From assembly GCF_030410485.1 (NCBI RefSeq), contig NZ_JAUHHC010000001.1, positions 310,001 to 374,000 on the forward strand: a stretch of 64,000 nucleotides of DNA. The letters are read 5' to 3'. Below, piece by piece: positions 8,895-19,501 of this stretch (its first letter is position 1; each line of letters begins with the position of its first letter). Source of the stretch: Roseateles violae (GTDB taxonomy: Bacteria; Pseudomonadota; Gammaproteobacteria; Burkholderiales; Burkholderiaceae_C). The translations under genes were made by a program, and so were the position numbers. Below the pieces are notes generated by a model. The model saw nothing but the letters and a program-made list of their open reading frames with translations, did not search any database and had not been told where the DNA came from.

Positions 8895-9149
8895 TCAGCT
8901 GCGGCGATAGGGCTTGGACTCGCTCTTGGCCGCGGCCAGCATCTGCTGTTGCAGCTGGCTCTGGATGCTCAGGCCGGTGACGACGACGCGCGGCAGCTGC
9001 ACCACCTGCTGTTCGGCGGCCGGGGCCGACTTGCCGGTGATGAGGACGCGCGGCAGCTTGACGACTTCCTGCGGCGCGGCCTGGGCGGCACCGACGGCCA
9101 GCAGGGCGCCGGCGACCAGGGTCTGGAACAGAACTTGTTGCTTGCTCAT
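8895..9149 (-). CDS. Small secreted protein with a duplicated LPRVxxTG motif
   Basis: An 84-residue protein starting at ATG 9149 with a strong AGGAG six bases upstream. Residues 1-24 form a signal peptide (LFQTLVAGALLAVGAAQA). The mature part contains an internal repeat: VVKLPRVLITGKS, then after a spacer VVQLPRVVVTGLS. It ends with a Gln-rich and basic tail (SKPYRRS). I do not recognise a defined family. The motif is loosely like the start of TonB-dependent receptor plug regions (VVVTG), but the protein is far too short to be one. The gene stands between the cyclase-like gene and the S9 peptidase gene, all on one strand. Its ribosome-binding site, signal peptide and repeat make it a credible gene. 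Confidence 0.72.
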   Translation of the reverse strand: MSKQQVLFQTLVAGALLAVGAAQAAPQEVVKLPRVLITGKSAPAAEQQVVQLPRVVVTGLSIQSQLQQQMLAAAKSESKPYRRS

Positions 9150-9220
9150 GATGGGCTCCTTGCTGGTGGGTCGATGCAGCGCTTTGCTGTCTCGATGAAC
9201 TCAGTATCGGAGCCGCAGGC

Positions 9221-9263
9221 GCCGGCAGCCAGGCGCTTGCGACGAAGCGCAAGCAGCGCCGGC
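9221..9263 (-). terminator. Nested hairpin after the S9 peptidase gene
   Basis: An inner 7-bp stem (GCTTGCG 9235-9241, CGCAAGC 9248-9254) lies inside an outer GCCGGC/GCCGGC pairing (9221-9226, 9258-9263). It sits about 20 bases past the peptidase stop. There is no T tract, so its role as a terminator is uncertain. Confidence 0.35.
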
Positions 9264-9283
9264 TGGATTGCAGACGCGGCCGA

Positions 9284-11320
9284 TCAGCCGCCGGCGGCGG
9301 TCCTGGCCGAGGGGCCGATATGGCGGTCGAGGAACTTCTCGACGCGGCTCCAGAAGTCGATGTTCGTCTTCAGCTCGTACCAGCCATGACCCTCGTCCGG
9401 ATAGACGATCCATTCGACCTGCTTGTTGCCGGCGGTGCTGAGCGCGTCCAGGAAGTCGCTGCCATGCTTGATCGGCACGCGCCGGTCCTGGCCGCCATAG
9501 GCCATCAGCAGCGGACGCTTGAGCCGCTGCGCCTGTGCCAGCGGCGAGGTGTCTTTCAGCTGCTGGGCATCCTTGACGCGGTCGCCGACCAGCTGCGGCA
9601 TGCCGTAGCCCTTCCAGTCGGCCGAGAAGTCGCTCCAGCTGATGGTGTACATCAGCTCGATATCGCTGACGCCGACCCACTGGAAGCCGCAGCGGTACAG
9701 CTCCGGATGCTTGATCAGGCCCATCAGCGTCGCATAGCCGCCATAGCTGGCGCCGGCGATGCAGGCGCGCTGCGGGTCGACCCAGCCCTGGCCGACCGCC
9801 CATTGCAGCGCATCGGCGACGTCGTCCTGCATCGCCAGCCCCCATTGCTTCCAGCCGGCGCGGAAATGGCGCCCGCCATAGCCGGTGCTGCCGCGGAACT
9901 CGGGTTCGATGACGACATAGCCGCGCGAGGCCAGGAACTGCGCATGCTGCTCCCATTCCCAATGCGCGCCGCGCACCCAGGGCCCGCCGTGCACCAGCAC
10001 GACGGCCGGGCGCGGTCCGCCGGCCTTGCCGGGCGGCTGCGTCACCAGCACCGGGATCTCGAGCCCGTCGCGGGCCTTGAAGCGGTACATATCGCGCAGC
10101 CCCATCTGCGCCGGTTTGATCCAGGGCCGCGAACTGCCCAGCACCTGGATCTGCCGGGTCTCGCGCTGGTACAGGTAGTAGACCGGCGGCATGCGGTCCG
10201 AGCTGGCGCTGATCAGCACCGTTGGCACGCTGCTGCAGCGCTCGCAATCGATGCGGTTGACGGTGCCCGGCAGCAGCTTGTCGATCTCGGCCTGCAGCGC
10301 GCGCATGCCGGCGTCGACCCAGGCCGTGCCCCGCGCATCGCTCTCATAGTGATAGCCGAGGATGCGCTCGCTGCCGCGGTCGTAGATCGGCTGGCCCTTG
10401 AAGTCGTAGCCCTGCAGGCTCAGCACCGGCTGCGCGGGCAGCTTCAAGGTCGCGCGGTCGAGCTGGAACAGCGCATCGGTGTCGCTGCCCAGCCGGGCCA
10501 GCACCAGCAGCTCGCCCTTGGGGCCGATCCAGTAGGGCTCGGCGAATTTGCCCTTGTAGGCATCGCCCTCCTCCCAGAGCTGCCAGCCCGAGCCGGTCTT
10601 CAGGTAGGACGCATAGCGGCCGCGCGAGTGCGTCGTGACCGCCGCCGGCGCGCCCTGCCGATCGAGCACCCAGTGCCAGGCGTTCTCGGGCGCGCCCTCG
10701 GACAGATTGCGCGTCAGGCCGGTCTTGGTATCGAGCCGCGCCAGGCGGAAATGGCTGAACTCGCCGCTATTGCCCCAGCTCGCCCCCTCGACGACGACAT
10801 CGTCGGAGCCGTCGCGCAGCGTGCTGTGCAGCTGCCATTCATAGCTCAGGCGGCGGTCCACCAGCCTGCCGCCGCGCTCGCTGAGCCAGTCCTGCTCGGC
10901 CTTGATCAGCTGGCGGAAGTCGCTGCCGTCGCGGTTGACCGCCCACAGCCCCGGCGGCAGCCAGCGGCCGGCGTTCTGGCGATCGCTGACCGTCAGCACC
11001 AGGCGCTCGTTGTTCACCCATTGGTAGCGCTCGACGTCGCCGTCGCGGAAGCCGGCGACGATCTTCGAGTCATCGAGCCGCTCCAGATCGATGATGCCCA
11101 GCCGCTTGCGGCCGGTCGGGCCGCCGATCGCTGCCGCCACAAAGCGGCCGTCTGGTGAGAGCACCGGGTTGATCAGCTGCGGCACGCGGAAGAAGTCCTC
11201 GATCGGGGGTGGCGGCGCGGTCGTCTGGGCGCGCGGCTTGCCGACCGGTGCAGCAAGAACAAGGGCCGCCAGCAGCCCGCCGGCCGCGCGACGCACGAGC
11301 GGCCAATCCAGTCTCCTCAT
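9284..11320 (-). CDS. Secreted S9-family (prolyl oligopeptidase-like) peptidase
   Basis: A 678-residue exported serine peptidase. The ATG at 11320 was chosen because a purine-rich GGAGGGAGGGG lies directly upstream and a signal peptide (WPLVRRAAGGLLAALVLAAPVG) follows; the frame extends further upstream without such a site. Residues about 45-400 look like the beta-propeller gate of the family (repeated blades, for example SPDGRFVAAAIGG). The C-terminal alpha/beta-hydrolase domain has HGGPW as oxyanion-loop region, GASYGG with nucleophile Ser525, Asp612 in GGQDRRVP and His645 in DEGHGW. Members cleave short peptides or act as acylaminoacyl-/dipeptidyl-peptidases in the periplasm; the exact specificity cannot be read from sequence. 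The gene is divergent from uvrA. Confidence 0.9.
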   Translation of the reverse strand: MRRLDWPLVRRAAGGLLAALVLAAPVGKPRAQTTAPPPPIEDFFRVPQLINPVLSPDGRFVAAAIGGPTGRKRLGIIDLERLDDSKIVAGFRDGDVERYQWVNNERLVLTVSDRQNAGRWLPPGLWAVNRDGSDFRQLIKAEQDWLSERGGRLVDRRLSYEWQLHSTLRDGSDDVVVEGASWGNSGEFSHFRLARLDTKTGLTRNLSEGAPENAWHWVLDRQGAPAAVTTHSRGRYASYLKTGSGWQLWEEGDAYKGKFAEPYWIGPKGELLVLARLGSDTDALFQLDRATLKLPAQPVLSLQGYDFKGQPIYDRGSERILGYHYESDARGTAWVDAGMRALQAEIDKLLPGTVNRIDCERCSSVPTVLISASSDRMPPVYYLYQRETRQIQVLGSSRPWIKPAQMGLRDMYRFKARDGLEIPVLVTQPPGKAGGPRPAVVLVHGGPWVRGAHWEWEQHAQFLASRGYVVIEPEFRGSTGYGGRHFRAGWKQWGLAMQDDVADALQWAVGQGWVDPQRACIAGASYGGYATLMGLIKHPELYRCGFQWVGVSDIELMYTISWSDFSADWKGYGMPQLVGDRVKDAQQLKDTSPLAQAQRLKRPLLMAYGGQDRRVPIKHGSDFLDALSTAGNKQVEWIVYPDEGHGWYELKTNIDFWSRVEKFLDRHIGPSARTAAGG

Positions 11321-11401
11321 CACCCCTCCCTCCATTTTTTTTCGTGACTCGCATTCTGTTGGCTGGCCGCCGTGGCCCGCCCGGGTAGCTTCCCGCATCC
11401 G

Positions 11402-11429
11402 CCGCTGCTGACAGCCCCGTCAGCAGCGG
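11402..11429. promoter_or_regulatory. Perfect inverted repeat upstream of uvrA
   Basis: CCGCTGCTGAC and GTCAGCAGCGG (11 bp each) flank a six-base spacer, 57 bases before the uvrA start and inside the divergent peptidase-uvrA intergenic region. The core contains CTG-N10-CAG, the LexA half-site spacing, but the spacer is GC-rich, unlike the good SOS box before recA. It may be an operator or a plain hairpin. Confidence 0.4.
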
Positions 11430-11486
11430 ATGGTCCGGGCGCCGCGCCCGGCCTATGATGGCTGGTTTCCCGCCCGTCAGAGCCTC

Positions 11487-14381
<2,895 letters not shown>

Positions 14382-14424
14382 GCAAGGACCGAGGACAAGC
14401 GCTGCGGCTTGTCCGACGCCTTGC
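14382..14424. repeat. Nested stem-loop immediately after uvrA
   Basis: Directly after the uvrA stop, an outer 6-bp stem (GCAAGG 14382-14387, CCTTGC 14419-14424) encloses an inner 8-bp stem (GGACAAGC 14393-14400, GCTTGTCC 14407-14414). A further GC-rich hairpin (CCCGC...GCGGG, about 14434-14450) follows. There is no T tract. It may protect the mRNA end or separate the two convergent genes. Confidence 0.45.
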
Positions 14425-14460
14425 GAAGGACTTCCCGCCTGCAAGCGGGCGGGCTGAGGC

Positions 14461-15297
14461 TCAGGCGCCGCGGCGGCGCCTGGCGATGTAGCCGACCGCC
14501 GCCAGGCCGGACAGCAGCAGCGTCCAGGTCCCCGGCTCGGGCACCGCCGGCATCGTCGTCGGCGGATTGATCGGCGGCAGGATCGGCTCGACCGTATCGG
14601 CGGGATTGCTGGTGCTCAGCTCGGGGCCGGGCGGCAGCGTCGGCACCGACATGCCCGGCAGGCTGGGTGCCGGCGTGTTGCCGATGAAGAAGTTGCCGGC
14701 GCCCGGCGGCGCGGCGGCCAGCAGGCTGCTCTCGGCGCCCGGGTTGGCCTGCTGGGCGAAGCTGCCCGGCACGACGGCCGGCTCGGGCTCCGGCGCGGCC
14801 GGCACACCGGCCGAGGTCGGCTCCATCTCCAGCTCGGTCTGCGGCTCGGCCGCGGCATGATGGGTCGTCGCCGGTCCGGCGGCGGCCGGCCTGGCGGCGA
14901 GGCGATTGATGCGGCTGACATTGCGGCAGACGGTCGGTACCAGGATGCAGTGGCCGTCCTCGCAATAGACCAGGCCGCGCTCCTCCATCGTCGCCGTCCA
15001 CTTGCTGCGGGTGACGGTCGTGCAGACGGTGCCGGCGCCGAAGTGCATGTCGCGGATCTCGCTGCCGTAGCGCGCCTGGCCGCTGATCTCGTCGCGCTTG
15101 ATGCTGACGATCTCGTCGTAGTCGCGCTTTTGCATGCGTGCCTTCAGCTTGGCCCGCACGGCGGCGGGGATGTCGACATAGCGGTCCACGGCGGCGACGA
15201 CATCGCCCATGAAGGGATTCACGCCCGGGCGGTCCCAGGCGCATGCCGGCAATGTCGCGCCGGAGGCGGCCAGTGCAATCGATGCGATCAGTGACAT
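14461..15297 (-). CDS. MHFG-type PEP-CTERM protein
   Basis: A 278-residue exported protein. The ATG at 15297 has GGGA five bases upstream. A short signal peptide (LIASIALAASGATLPACA) leads into a domain of about 120 residues with the sequence RDMHFGAGTVCTTVTRSKW, the hallmark of the MHFG family of PEP-CTERM proteins, and several cysteines (CTTV, YCEDGHC, VCRNV) that may form disulfides. The middle (about 130-250) is a low-complexity Pro/Ala/Glu linker. The C terminus is VPEPGTWTLLLSGLAAVGYIARRR: PEP motif, transmembrane helix and basic tail for exosortase sorting. Family membership rests on the named motif and tail; the biological role is not known to me. Confidence 0.85.
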   Translation of the reverse strand: MSLIASIALAASGATLPACAWDRPGVNPFMGDVVAAVDRYVDIPAAVRAKLKARMQKRDYDEIVSIKRDEISGQARYGSEIRDMHFGAGTVCTTVTRSKWTATMEERGLVYCEDGHCILVPTVCRNVSRINRLAARPAAAGPATTHHAAAEPQTELEMEPTSAGVPAAPEPEPAVVPGSFAQQANPGAESSLLAAAPPGAGNFFIGNTPAPSLPGMSVPTLPPGPELSTSNPADTVEPILPPINPPTTMPAVPEPGTWTLLLSGLAAVGYIARRRRGA

Positions 15298-15609
15298 GGT
15301 GATCCCGTAGGTGTGAGTCCGGCCGCCCGGCGGCCGTGGAGGCCACCGAGATGCCAGGTTGCTTGCTGTTGGTCTGCGTCCCTCGCGCCTGGACCGGACT
15401 CGGCCGGCCTTGAGCGTCTCGCGTGCTGCCAGTGTAGGCAGGCATCAGGGTTTTCCGGCTTGCGCGCCCCCCGTGGTCGGGGGAGCGCCCCACAGCGCGA
15501 TCAGTGCGCTATGTCACGTTTTGCGCCGCTTCGATGCGCGCGCCCGCTCTGCTAATCTGCACGCCGCACGCACGCCTCTTCGTCCGCCTTCGCCGTTCCG
15601 CTCGCTACC
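15298..15609. other. Divergent intergenic region, 312 bases
   Basis: This region separates the MHFG gene (leftward) from the receiver gene (rightward) and must hold both promoters. A TGCTAATCT stretch near 15549-15557 could be an extended -10 element for the receiver gene, but I see no convincing -35. No repeat, small gene or RNA structure stood out. Confidence 0.4.
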
Positions 15610-16005
15610 ATGCCCGCTCCCGCCCCCGCCACCACGCCGCCGCATGTGCTGTATGTCGAAGACGACCGCATCAACATCATCCTGATGGAAGAGGTGTTCC
15701 GGCGCCTGCCGGGCGATTGGCGGCTCGAATGCGCGGAGGACGGCGCGCAGGCGCTGCAGCTGCTCGAAGAACTGCGGCCGGCGCTGGTGATGATCGACAT
15801 GCACCTGCCCGATATGGACGGCCTGACCCTGCTGGGCCGGCTGCGCGGCGATGCGCGGCTGCGCGACCTGCGCTGCATCGCGCTGTCGGCCGACGACGAT
15901 CCGGCCGATATCGCCGCCGCGCGCGCTGCCGGCTTCGTCGACTACTGGCTCAAGCCGATCGACGTCGCGCGCCTGCGCGAGGCGCTCGAAGCCTCGCTGC
16001 GCTGA
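15610..16005 (+). CDS. Single-domain response regulator (receiver only)
   Basis: A 131-residue CheY-like protein consisting only of a receiver domain. The acidic pocket is in YVEDDRINIILME, the phospho-acceptor is Asp63 in MIDMHLPDMDG, the conserved Ser/Thr site is in ALSADDD, and Lys115 lies in YWLKPID. The DRINIILMEEVF stretch after the acidic pair is typical of receivers that arise from hybrid histidine kinases. There is no output domain, so it probably acts by protein contact or phosphotransfer. No cognate kinase is adjacent. Confidence 0.88.
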   Translation: MPAPAPATTPPHVLYVEDDRINIILMEEVFRRLPGDWRLECAEDGAQALQLLEELRPALVMIDMHLPDMDGLTLLGRLRGDARLRDLRCIALSADDDPADIAAARAAGFVDYWLKPIDVARLREALEASLR

Positions 16006-16024
16006 GCGTCGGCCCAAGAAAAAA

Positions 16025-16042
16025 GGCCCGGTGAACCGGGCC
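16025..16042 (-). terminator. Terminator of the H1-like/SWIB gene
   Basis: A 7-bp perfect stem (GGCCCGG/CCGGGCC) with a TGAA loop, followed on the minus strand by TTTTTTCTT. It lies about 40 bases beyond the H1-like gene stop and also falls just after the receiver gene, so it may act on both strands. Confidence 0.8.
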
Positions 16043-16083
16043 CTCTTGTGGAACCGCCAGCGCGAGCCGGCGATTGCGCGATC

Positions 16084-16518
16084 TCACTTCAGGTGGCTGT
16101 TGATCAGCTTGGTCATCTCGAACATATCGGCCTTGGCCTTGCCGAAGATTTCCTTCAGCTTGGCGTCGGCATTGATGACGCGCTTTTGCAGCTCGTCCTG
16201 CAGCTTGTTCTTCTTGATGTACTCCCAGACCTTCTTGGTCACGTCGGTGCGCGGCAGCGGGGCCGAGCCGACGATGGCGGCCAGGGCCGCGCTGGGGGTC
16301 ATCGCCTTCATGAAGGCGGCGTTCGGGGTGCGCTTCTTGGCGGGAGCGGCTGCCTTCTTTGCAGCAGGCGCCTTCTTCGCCGGAGCGGCCTTCTTCGCGG
16401 GCGCGGCCTTCTTGGCCGGTGCCGCCTTCTTCGCAGGTGCCGCGGCCTTTTTGGCCGGAGCCGCCTTCTTGGCCGGAGCCGCTTTCTTCGCGGGCGCGGC
16501 CTTCTTCGCAGTTGCCAT
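16084..16518 (-). CDS. Histone H1-like Lys/Ala repeat protein with SWIB domain
   Basis: A 144-residue basic protein. The ATG at 16518 follows GGAGAG at good spacing. Residues about 3-62 are tandem AAPAKK-type repeats, like the tail of eukaryotic histone H1 and bacterial H1-like DNA-binding proteins. Residues about 64-144 are a SWIB/MDM2 fold: RTPNAAFMKAMTPSAALAAIVGS, PLPRTDVTKKVWEYIKKN and KLKEIFGKAKADMFEMTKLI. SWIB domains are best known in eukaryotic chromatin remodelling subunits, and stand-alone or H1-fused forms occur in chlamydiae and betaproteobacteria. The protein probably binds and compacts DNA as a nucleoid protein. It is a single gene with its own terminator. Confidence 0.9.
   Translation of the reverse strand: MATAKKAAPAKKAAPAKKAAPAKKAAAPAKKAAPAKKAAPAKKAAPAKKAPAAKKAAAPAKKRTPNAAFMKAMTPSAALAAIVGSAPLPRTDVTKKVWEYIKKNKLQDELQKRVINADAKLKEIFGKAKADMFEMTKLINSHLK
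16340..16512 (-). repeat. Tandem codon repeats encoding AAPAKK units
   Basis: About ten degenerate 15-18-bp units encode Ala-Ala-Pro-Ala-Lys-Lys within the H1-like gene. Units vary at synonymous positions and in length (AAPAKK, AAAPAKK, APAAKK), so copy number may change by slippage or recombination. Confidence 0.75.
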
Positions 16519-16762
16519 TTCGATTCTCTCCATCAAAAGTTGTTGATGTGCCGGGTCACGGGTGAAGGCCGCATAAGCCTTCAATTCTCTCTAGCACCCT
16601 GCGACGGCAATGGTACTGCTCCCCTCTGGCATTGAGAAGGCTTTCATAGGGGAAGAAGGCCGTATCGCACATCGATTTGGCCCTTGTTTACCCTTGTTTG
16701 TCGCGGCCTCGCATCATTTGCGCGGCGGCATCGCGCTTTTGCCGCGCGCCGACATCGCGCAA

Positions 16763-17314
16763 TCACGCGATGTCATCGCGTCTTGCGGCGCGCTTGTCAC
16801 CGCTGATCATTGCGCCGACGAGGTTCTCGCGATGGCGCCAGCTGGTGAAGGCGACGCCCATCCAATGCGCAAGCACCAGCGCCATGATCAGCCAGGCCAG
16901 CGCCGCATGCAGGTCCGCCAGCCACTGGTAGCCCCAGAGCCAGTCGCCGATATAGAGCATGCCGGTGACCGAGGCGGCCGCGCTGCTGGTCAGCAGCCCC
17001 AGCACCATCCAGCCGCCCAGCGGGTTGTGGCCGAGGTGGCGCGGCTCGCGCGCGGCGCACAGCCGCCGCGCATAGGTCCAGGTCGCGCGCGGCCCGCGCA
17101 CGAAGCGCGCGAAGCGGGCATGGCCGCGGCCGACGAAGCCCCACAGCAGGCGGATCGTCACCGCCGCCAGCGCGACATAGCCGGCGCCATGGTGGATCCG
17201 ATCGAAGCGGCCGCCGACCGCCTCGGGCCACTGGCCGCTAATCCAGCTCGTCAGCACCGCGGCGGCCAGCAGCCAGTGCAGCGCGCGCACCAGCGGGTCC
17301 CAGACCCGCTGCAT
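16763..17314 (-). CDS. Cytochrome b561-family membrane protein
   Basis: A 183-residue four-helix membrane protein from ATG 17314, with AGGGCGG upstream. Candidate heme-binding histidines lie at the family positions: RALHWLLAAAVL in helix 1, RIHHGAGYVAL before helix 2, and DLHAALAWLIMALVLAHW near the end; HNPLGGWMVL opens helix 3. Such di-heme b561 proteins pass electrons between quinol and periplasmic acceptors. The start lies 14 bases past the stop of the PepSY-like gene on the same strand, a pair often seen together in betaproteobacteria. The partner enzyme is not identifiable. Confidence 0.88.
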   Translation of the reverse strand: MQRVWDPLVRALHWLLAAAVLTSWISGQWPEAVGGRFDRIHHGAGYVALAAVTIRLLWGFVGRGHARFARFVRGPRATWTYARRLCAAREPRHLGHNPLGGWMVLGLLTSSAAASVTGMLYIGDWLWGYQWLADLHAALAWLIMALVLAHWMGVAFTSWRHRENLVGAMISGDKRAARRDDIA

Positions 17315-17328
17315 CGGCCGCCCTGCGC

Positions 17329-17613
17329 TCACTTCGCCGGGGCCTGCTCGCCTTCCGGGTAGACGCGCTCGAAGGTCTTCGGATGGAAGAAGGCTTCGGC
17401 CTTCTGGCCCTTGCCATCGAAGCCATAGACCTCGTAGCAGTTGTTGAAGTTCTTCACCTGGCGCACCTTCCAGCCCTCGGACTCGAGCTTGCGCTGCAGT
17501 TCCATCTGCGGCTTCTTCTCTTCCTTGGGCACGACGGGGCAGGAGACATTGCCGTGGGCAAAGGCGCCGAGGCTGGCGGCGCAGAGAGCGATGGTGATCA
17601 GGGACTTCTTCAT
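17329..17613 (-). CDS. Small periplasmic PepSY-like protein
   Basis: A 94-residue exported protein. ATG 17613 is preceded by GAAGGAAA. Residues 1-19 are a signal peptide (KKSLITIALCAASLGAFA). The mature part fits a PepSY-type fold: MELQRKLESEGWKVRQVKNFNNCYEVYGFDGKGQKAEAFF-like order of helix, strand and strand, with two cysteines. PepSY proteins are thought to bind or inhibit partners in the periplasm, and this one lies directly upstream of cytochrome b561. A redox role with that cytochrome is inferred from context only. Confidence 0.82.
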   Translation of the reverse strand: MKKSLITIALCAASLGAFAHGNVSCPVVPKEEKKPQMELQRKLESEGWKVRQVKNFNNCYEVYGFDGKGQKAEAFFHPKTFERVYPEGEQAPAK

Positions 17614-17651
17614 GGGTTTCCTTCGGGTCGGGTGGAACAAAGAACAATCAG

Positions 17652-18767
17652 TCAACCGGGCCACAGCAGGCGCGCATCCGCGTCGGCCAGGGTCCTGCAG
17701 CCGCTCAGCGCCATCGCGATCTCGAGCTCGTCGCGCAGGAGGCGCAAGGCATGGGCGACGCCCAGCGCGCCGGCCGCCGCCAGCGCATGCACATAGGGCC
17801 GGCCCAGCAGCACCGCGTCGGCGCCGAGCGCGATCGCCTTCAGCACATCGGTGCCGCGGCGGATGCCGCCATCGACCAGCAGCGGCACCTCGGGGCCGAG
17901 CGCCGCGCGCAGCGGCGGCAGCAGCTCGGCCGTGGCCGGCAGGGTGTCGAGCGCGCGGCCGCCGTGGTTGGATACGACGAAGCCGCTGACGCCGCGGGCC
18001 AGCGCCTCGCGCGCATCGTCGGCATGCGTGAGGCCCTTCAGCAGCAGCGGCAGGCGGCTGTGCGCGCGCAGCCAGTCGATCTCCGCCCAGGTGGCGGCAC
18101 GCGGCAAGAGGCCGTCGAACAGCGCGCTCTGGCCCGGCTGCAGCGCCAGCGGCTTCTTGCGCCCACCCAGATTGACCGCGCGGACATCGTCCGGCAGCTT
18201 GAAACCGGCACGGCGTTCGCGGTCTCGCGCGCCATGCACCGGCGCGTCGACGGTCAGCACCAGCGCCTCGAAGCCGGCGCGCTCGACGCGCTCCAGCAGC
18301 GCCTGCATGAAGCCGCGGTCGTCGCGCCAGTAGAGCTGGAACCACAGCGGCCCCGCCTGCGACTCCGCCCGCATCGGCGCGGCGATGTCCTCCATCGCGA
18401 CGCTGGCCTGGGCGCTGAGCAGCAGACCGGCGCCCTGCGCAGCGGCCGCATGCGCGATCGCCAGCTCGCCGTCGGCATGGAAGAGGCGCTGGTAGGCGAT
18501 CGGCGCCAGCAGGATCGGATGCGGCATCTCGCGGCCCAGCAGCGTGACGCGCGTATGGCCGCCGGCCAGATCGCGCAGCACGCGAGGCTGCAGGCGGATC
18601 GCATCCCAGGCCGCGCGGTTGGCGCGCAGCGTGATCTCGTCGGCGGCGCCGCCGCTCAGATAGGCCCAGGCGCCGTCGTCGAGCCGCGCGCGCGCGGCCG
18701 CTTCGAAATCGGCCAGGTTGACGAGGCCCTCGGGCAGCGCCTCGATGCGCGGCGCCGGCCCGGTCAT
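17652..18767 (-). CDS. FMN-dependent alpha-hydroxy-acid oxidase/dehydrogenase
   Basis: A 371-residue flavoenzyme of the glycolate oxidase/L-lactate dehydrogenase family. Its TIM barrel shows the N-terminal [24 protein letters not shown]-type segment, QLYWRDD, VLTVDAP near the FMN site, and the active-site SNHGGRALD carrying the catalytic His and substrate-binding Arg. [19 protein letters not shown] and LLGRPY then bind the FMN phosphate. It oxidises a 2-hydroxy acid to the 2-oxo acid; the substrate cannot be told. ATG 18767 overlaps the piuC stop as ATGA, so translation is coupled to the iron-uptake gene upstream. Confidence 0.9.
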   Translation of the reverse strand: MTGPAPRIEALPEGLVNLADFEAAARARLDDGAWAYLSGGAADEITLRANRAAWDAIRLQPRVLRDLAGGHTRVTLLGREMPHPILLAPIAYQRLFHADGELAIAHAAAAQGAGLLLSAQASVAMEDIAAPMRAESQAGPLWFQLYWRDDRGFMQALLERVERAGFEALVLTVDAPVHGARDRERRAGFKLPDDVRAVNLGGRKKPLALQPGQSALFDGLLPRAATWAEIDWLRAHSRLPLLLKGLTHADDAREALARGVSGFVVSNHGGRALDTLPATAELLPPLRAALGPEVPLLVDGGIRRGTDVLKAIALGADAVLLGRPYVHALAAAGALGVAHALRLLRDELEIAMALSGCRTLADADARLLWPG

Positions 18768-19447
18768 GTATCGGCCCACATGCGCAAGAGGTTGTGATAG
18801 CTGCCGGTCAGTTGCACGACCGCATCGCTCTCGCCATGCGCGGCGCGCAACTGCATCAGGCTCATGTCCATTTCGTAGAGCAGGCGGCGCTGCTCGCTGC
18901 TGCGCACCATGCTCTCGATCCAGAAGAAGCTCGCGAGCCGCTCGCCGCGCGTCACCGGCTCGACGCTGTGCACGCTGGTGCCCGGGTAGAGGACCAGGTC
19001 GCCGGCCTCGAACTTGATGCGCTGCTCGCCATAGGTGTCGGCGATGACCAGCTCACCGCCCTCGTACTCGCCGGGATCGGACAGGAACAGCGTGCAGGAG
19101 ATGTCGGTGCGCACGCGCTGCGTGCCGCCGGGCAGATAGCGCACCGCCTGGTCGACATGCCGGCCGTAATGGTTGCTGGCGCCGGCATAGCGGTTGAACA
19201 GCGGCGGCAGCACGCGCTTGGGCAGGGTCGCCGAGAAGAACAGCGGGTGCTTCTCGAGCGCCTGCAACACGAGCGCCTGCAGCGCGCGCGCCTCTTCGCT
19301 GCCGGCCGGCAACTGCTCGTTGTTCTTGACCGTCGCGGCCTGCGCGCCGGCCGTCGCGCGGCCGTCCTGCCAGCGCGCGCGCGCCAGCAATTCCCGCGCT
19401 TCCTGCAGCGCCTGCGGGCTCAGCACGTTCGCGATCTTCAGCAGCAT
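18764..19447 (-). CDS. piuC: Fe(II)/2-oxoglutarate-dependent PKHD-type hydroxylase PiuC
   Basis: A 227-residue non-heme iron dioxygenase. The metal triad is visible as HVDQ (His and Asp) in [13 protein letters not shown] and the distal His in [12 protein letters not shown]; the following [14 protein letters not shown] supplies the 2-oxoglutarate-binding Arg. [14 protein letters not shown] is typical of the family. PiuC proteins are co-induced with catecholate siderophore receptors under iron limitation, although their substrate is unsettled. Here the gene follows such a receptor, with a hairpin between. I prefer ATG 19447 over a TTG two codons upstream. Confidence 0.92.
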   Translation of the reverse strand: MLLKIANVLSPQALQEARELLARARWQDGRATAGAQAATVKNNEQLPAGSEEARALQALVLQALEKHPLFFSATLPKRVLPPLFNRYAGASNHYGRHVDQAVRYLPGGTQRVRTDISCTLFLSDPGEYEGGELVIADTYGEQRIKFEAGDLVLYPGTSVHSVEPVTRGERLASFFWIESMVRSSEQRRLLYEMDMSLMQLRAAHGESDAVVQLTGSYHNLLRMWADT

Positions 19448-19470
19448 CGGCAAGCACTCATAGCCAAAAA

Positions 19471-19491
19471 GGCCCGGGTCGAGCCCGGGCC
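19471..19491 (-). terminator. Terminator or attenuator between receptor and piuC
   Basis: An 8-bp stem (GGCCCGGG/CCCGGGCC) with a five-base loop, followed by TTTTT on the minus strand, 10 bases after the siderophore receptor stop. Read-through may still supply piuC. Confidence 0.8.
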
Positions 19492-19501
19492 GTGCACGAC
19501 A

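Noticed and set aside
16340-16512. CRISPR-like or satellite array
   Set aside because: The periodic sequence is in-frame Lys/Ala codon repetition within the H1-like gene.
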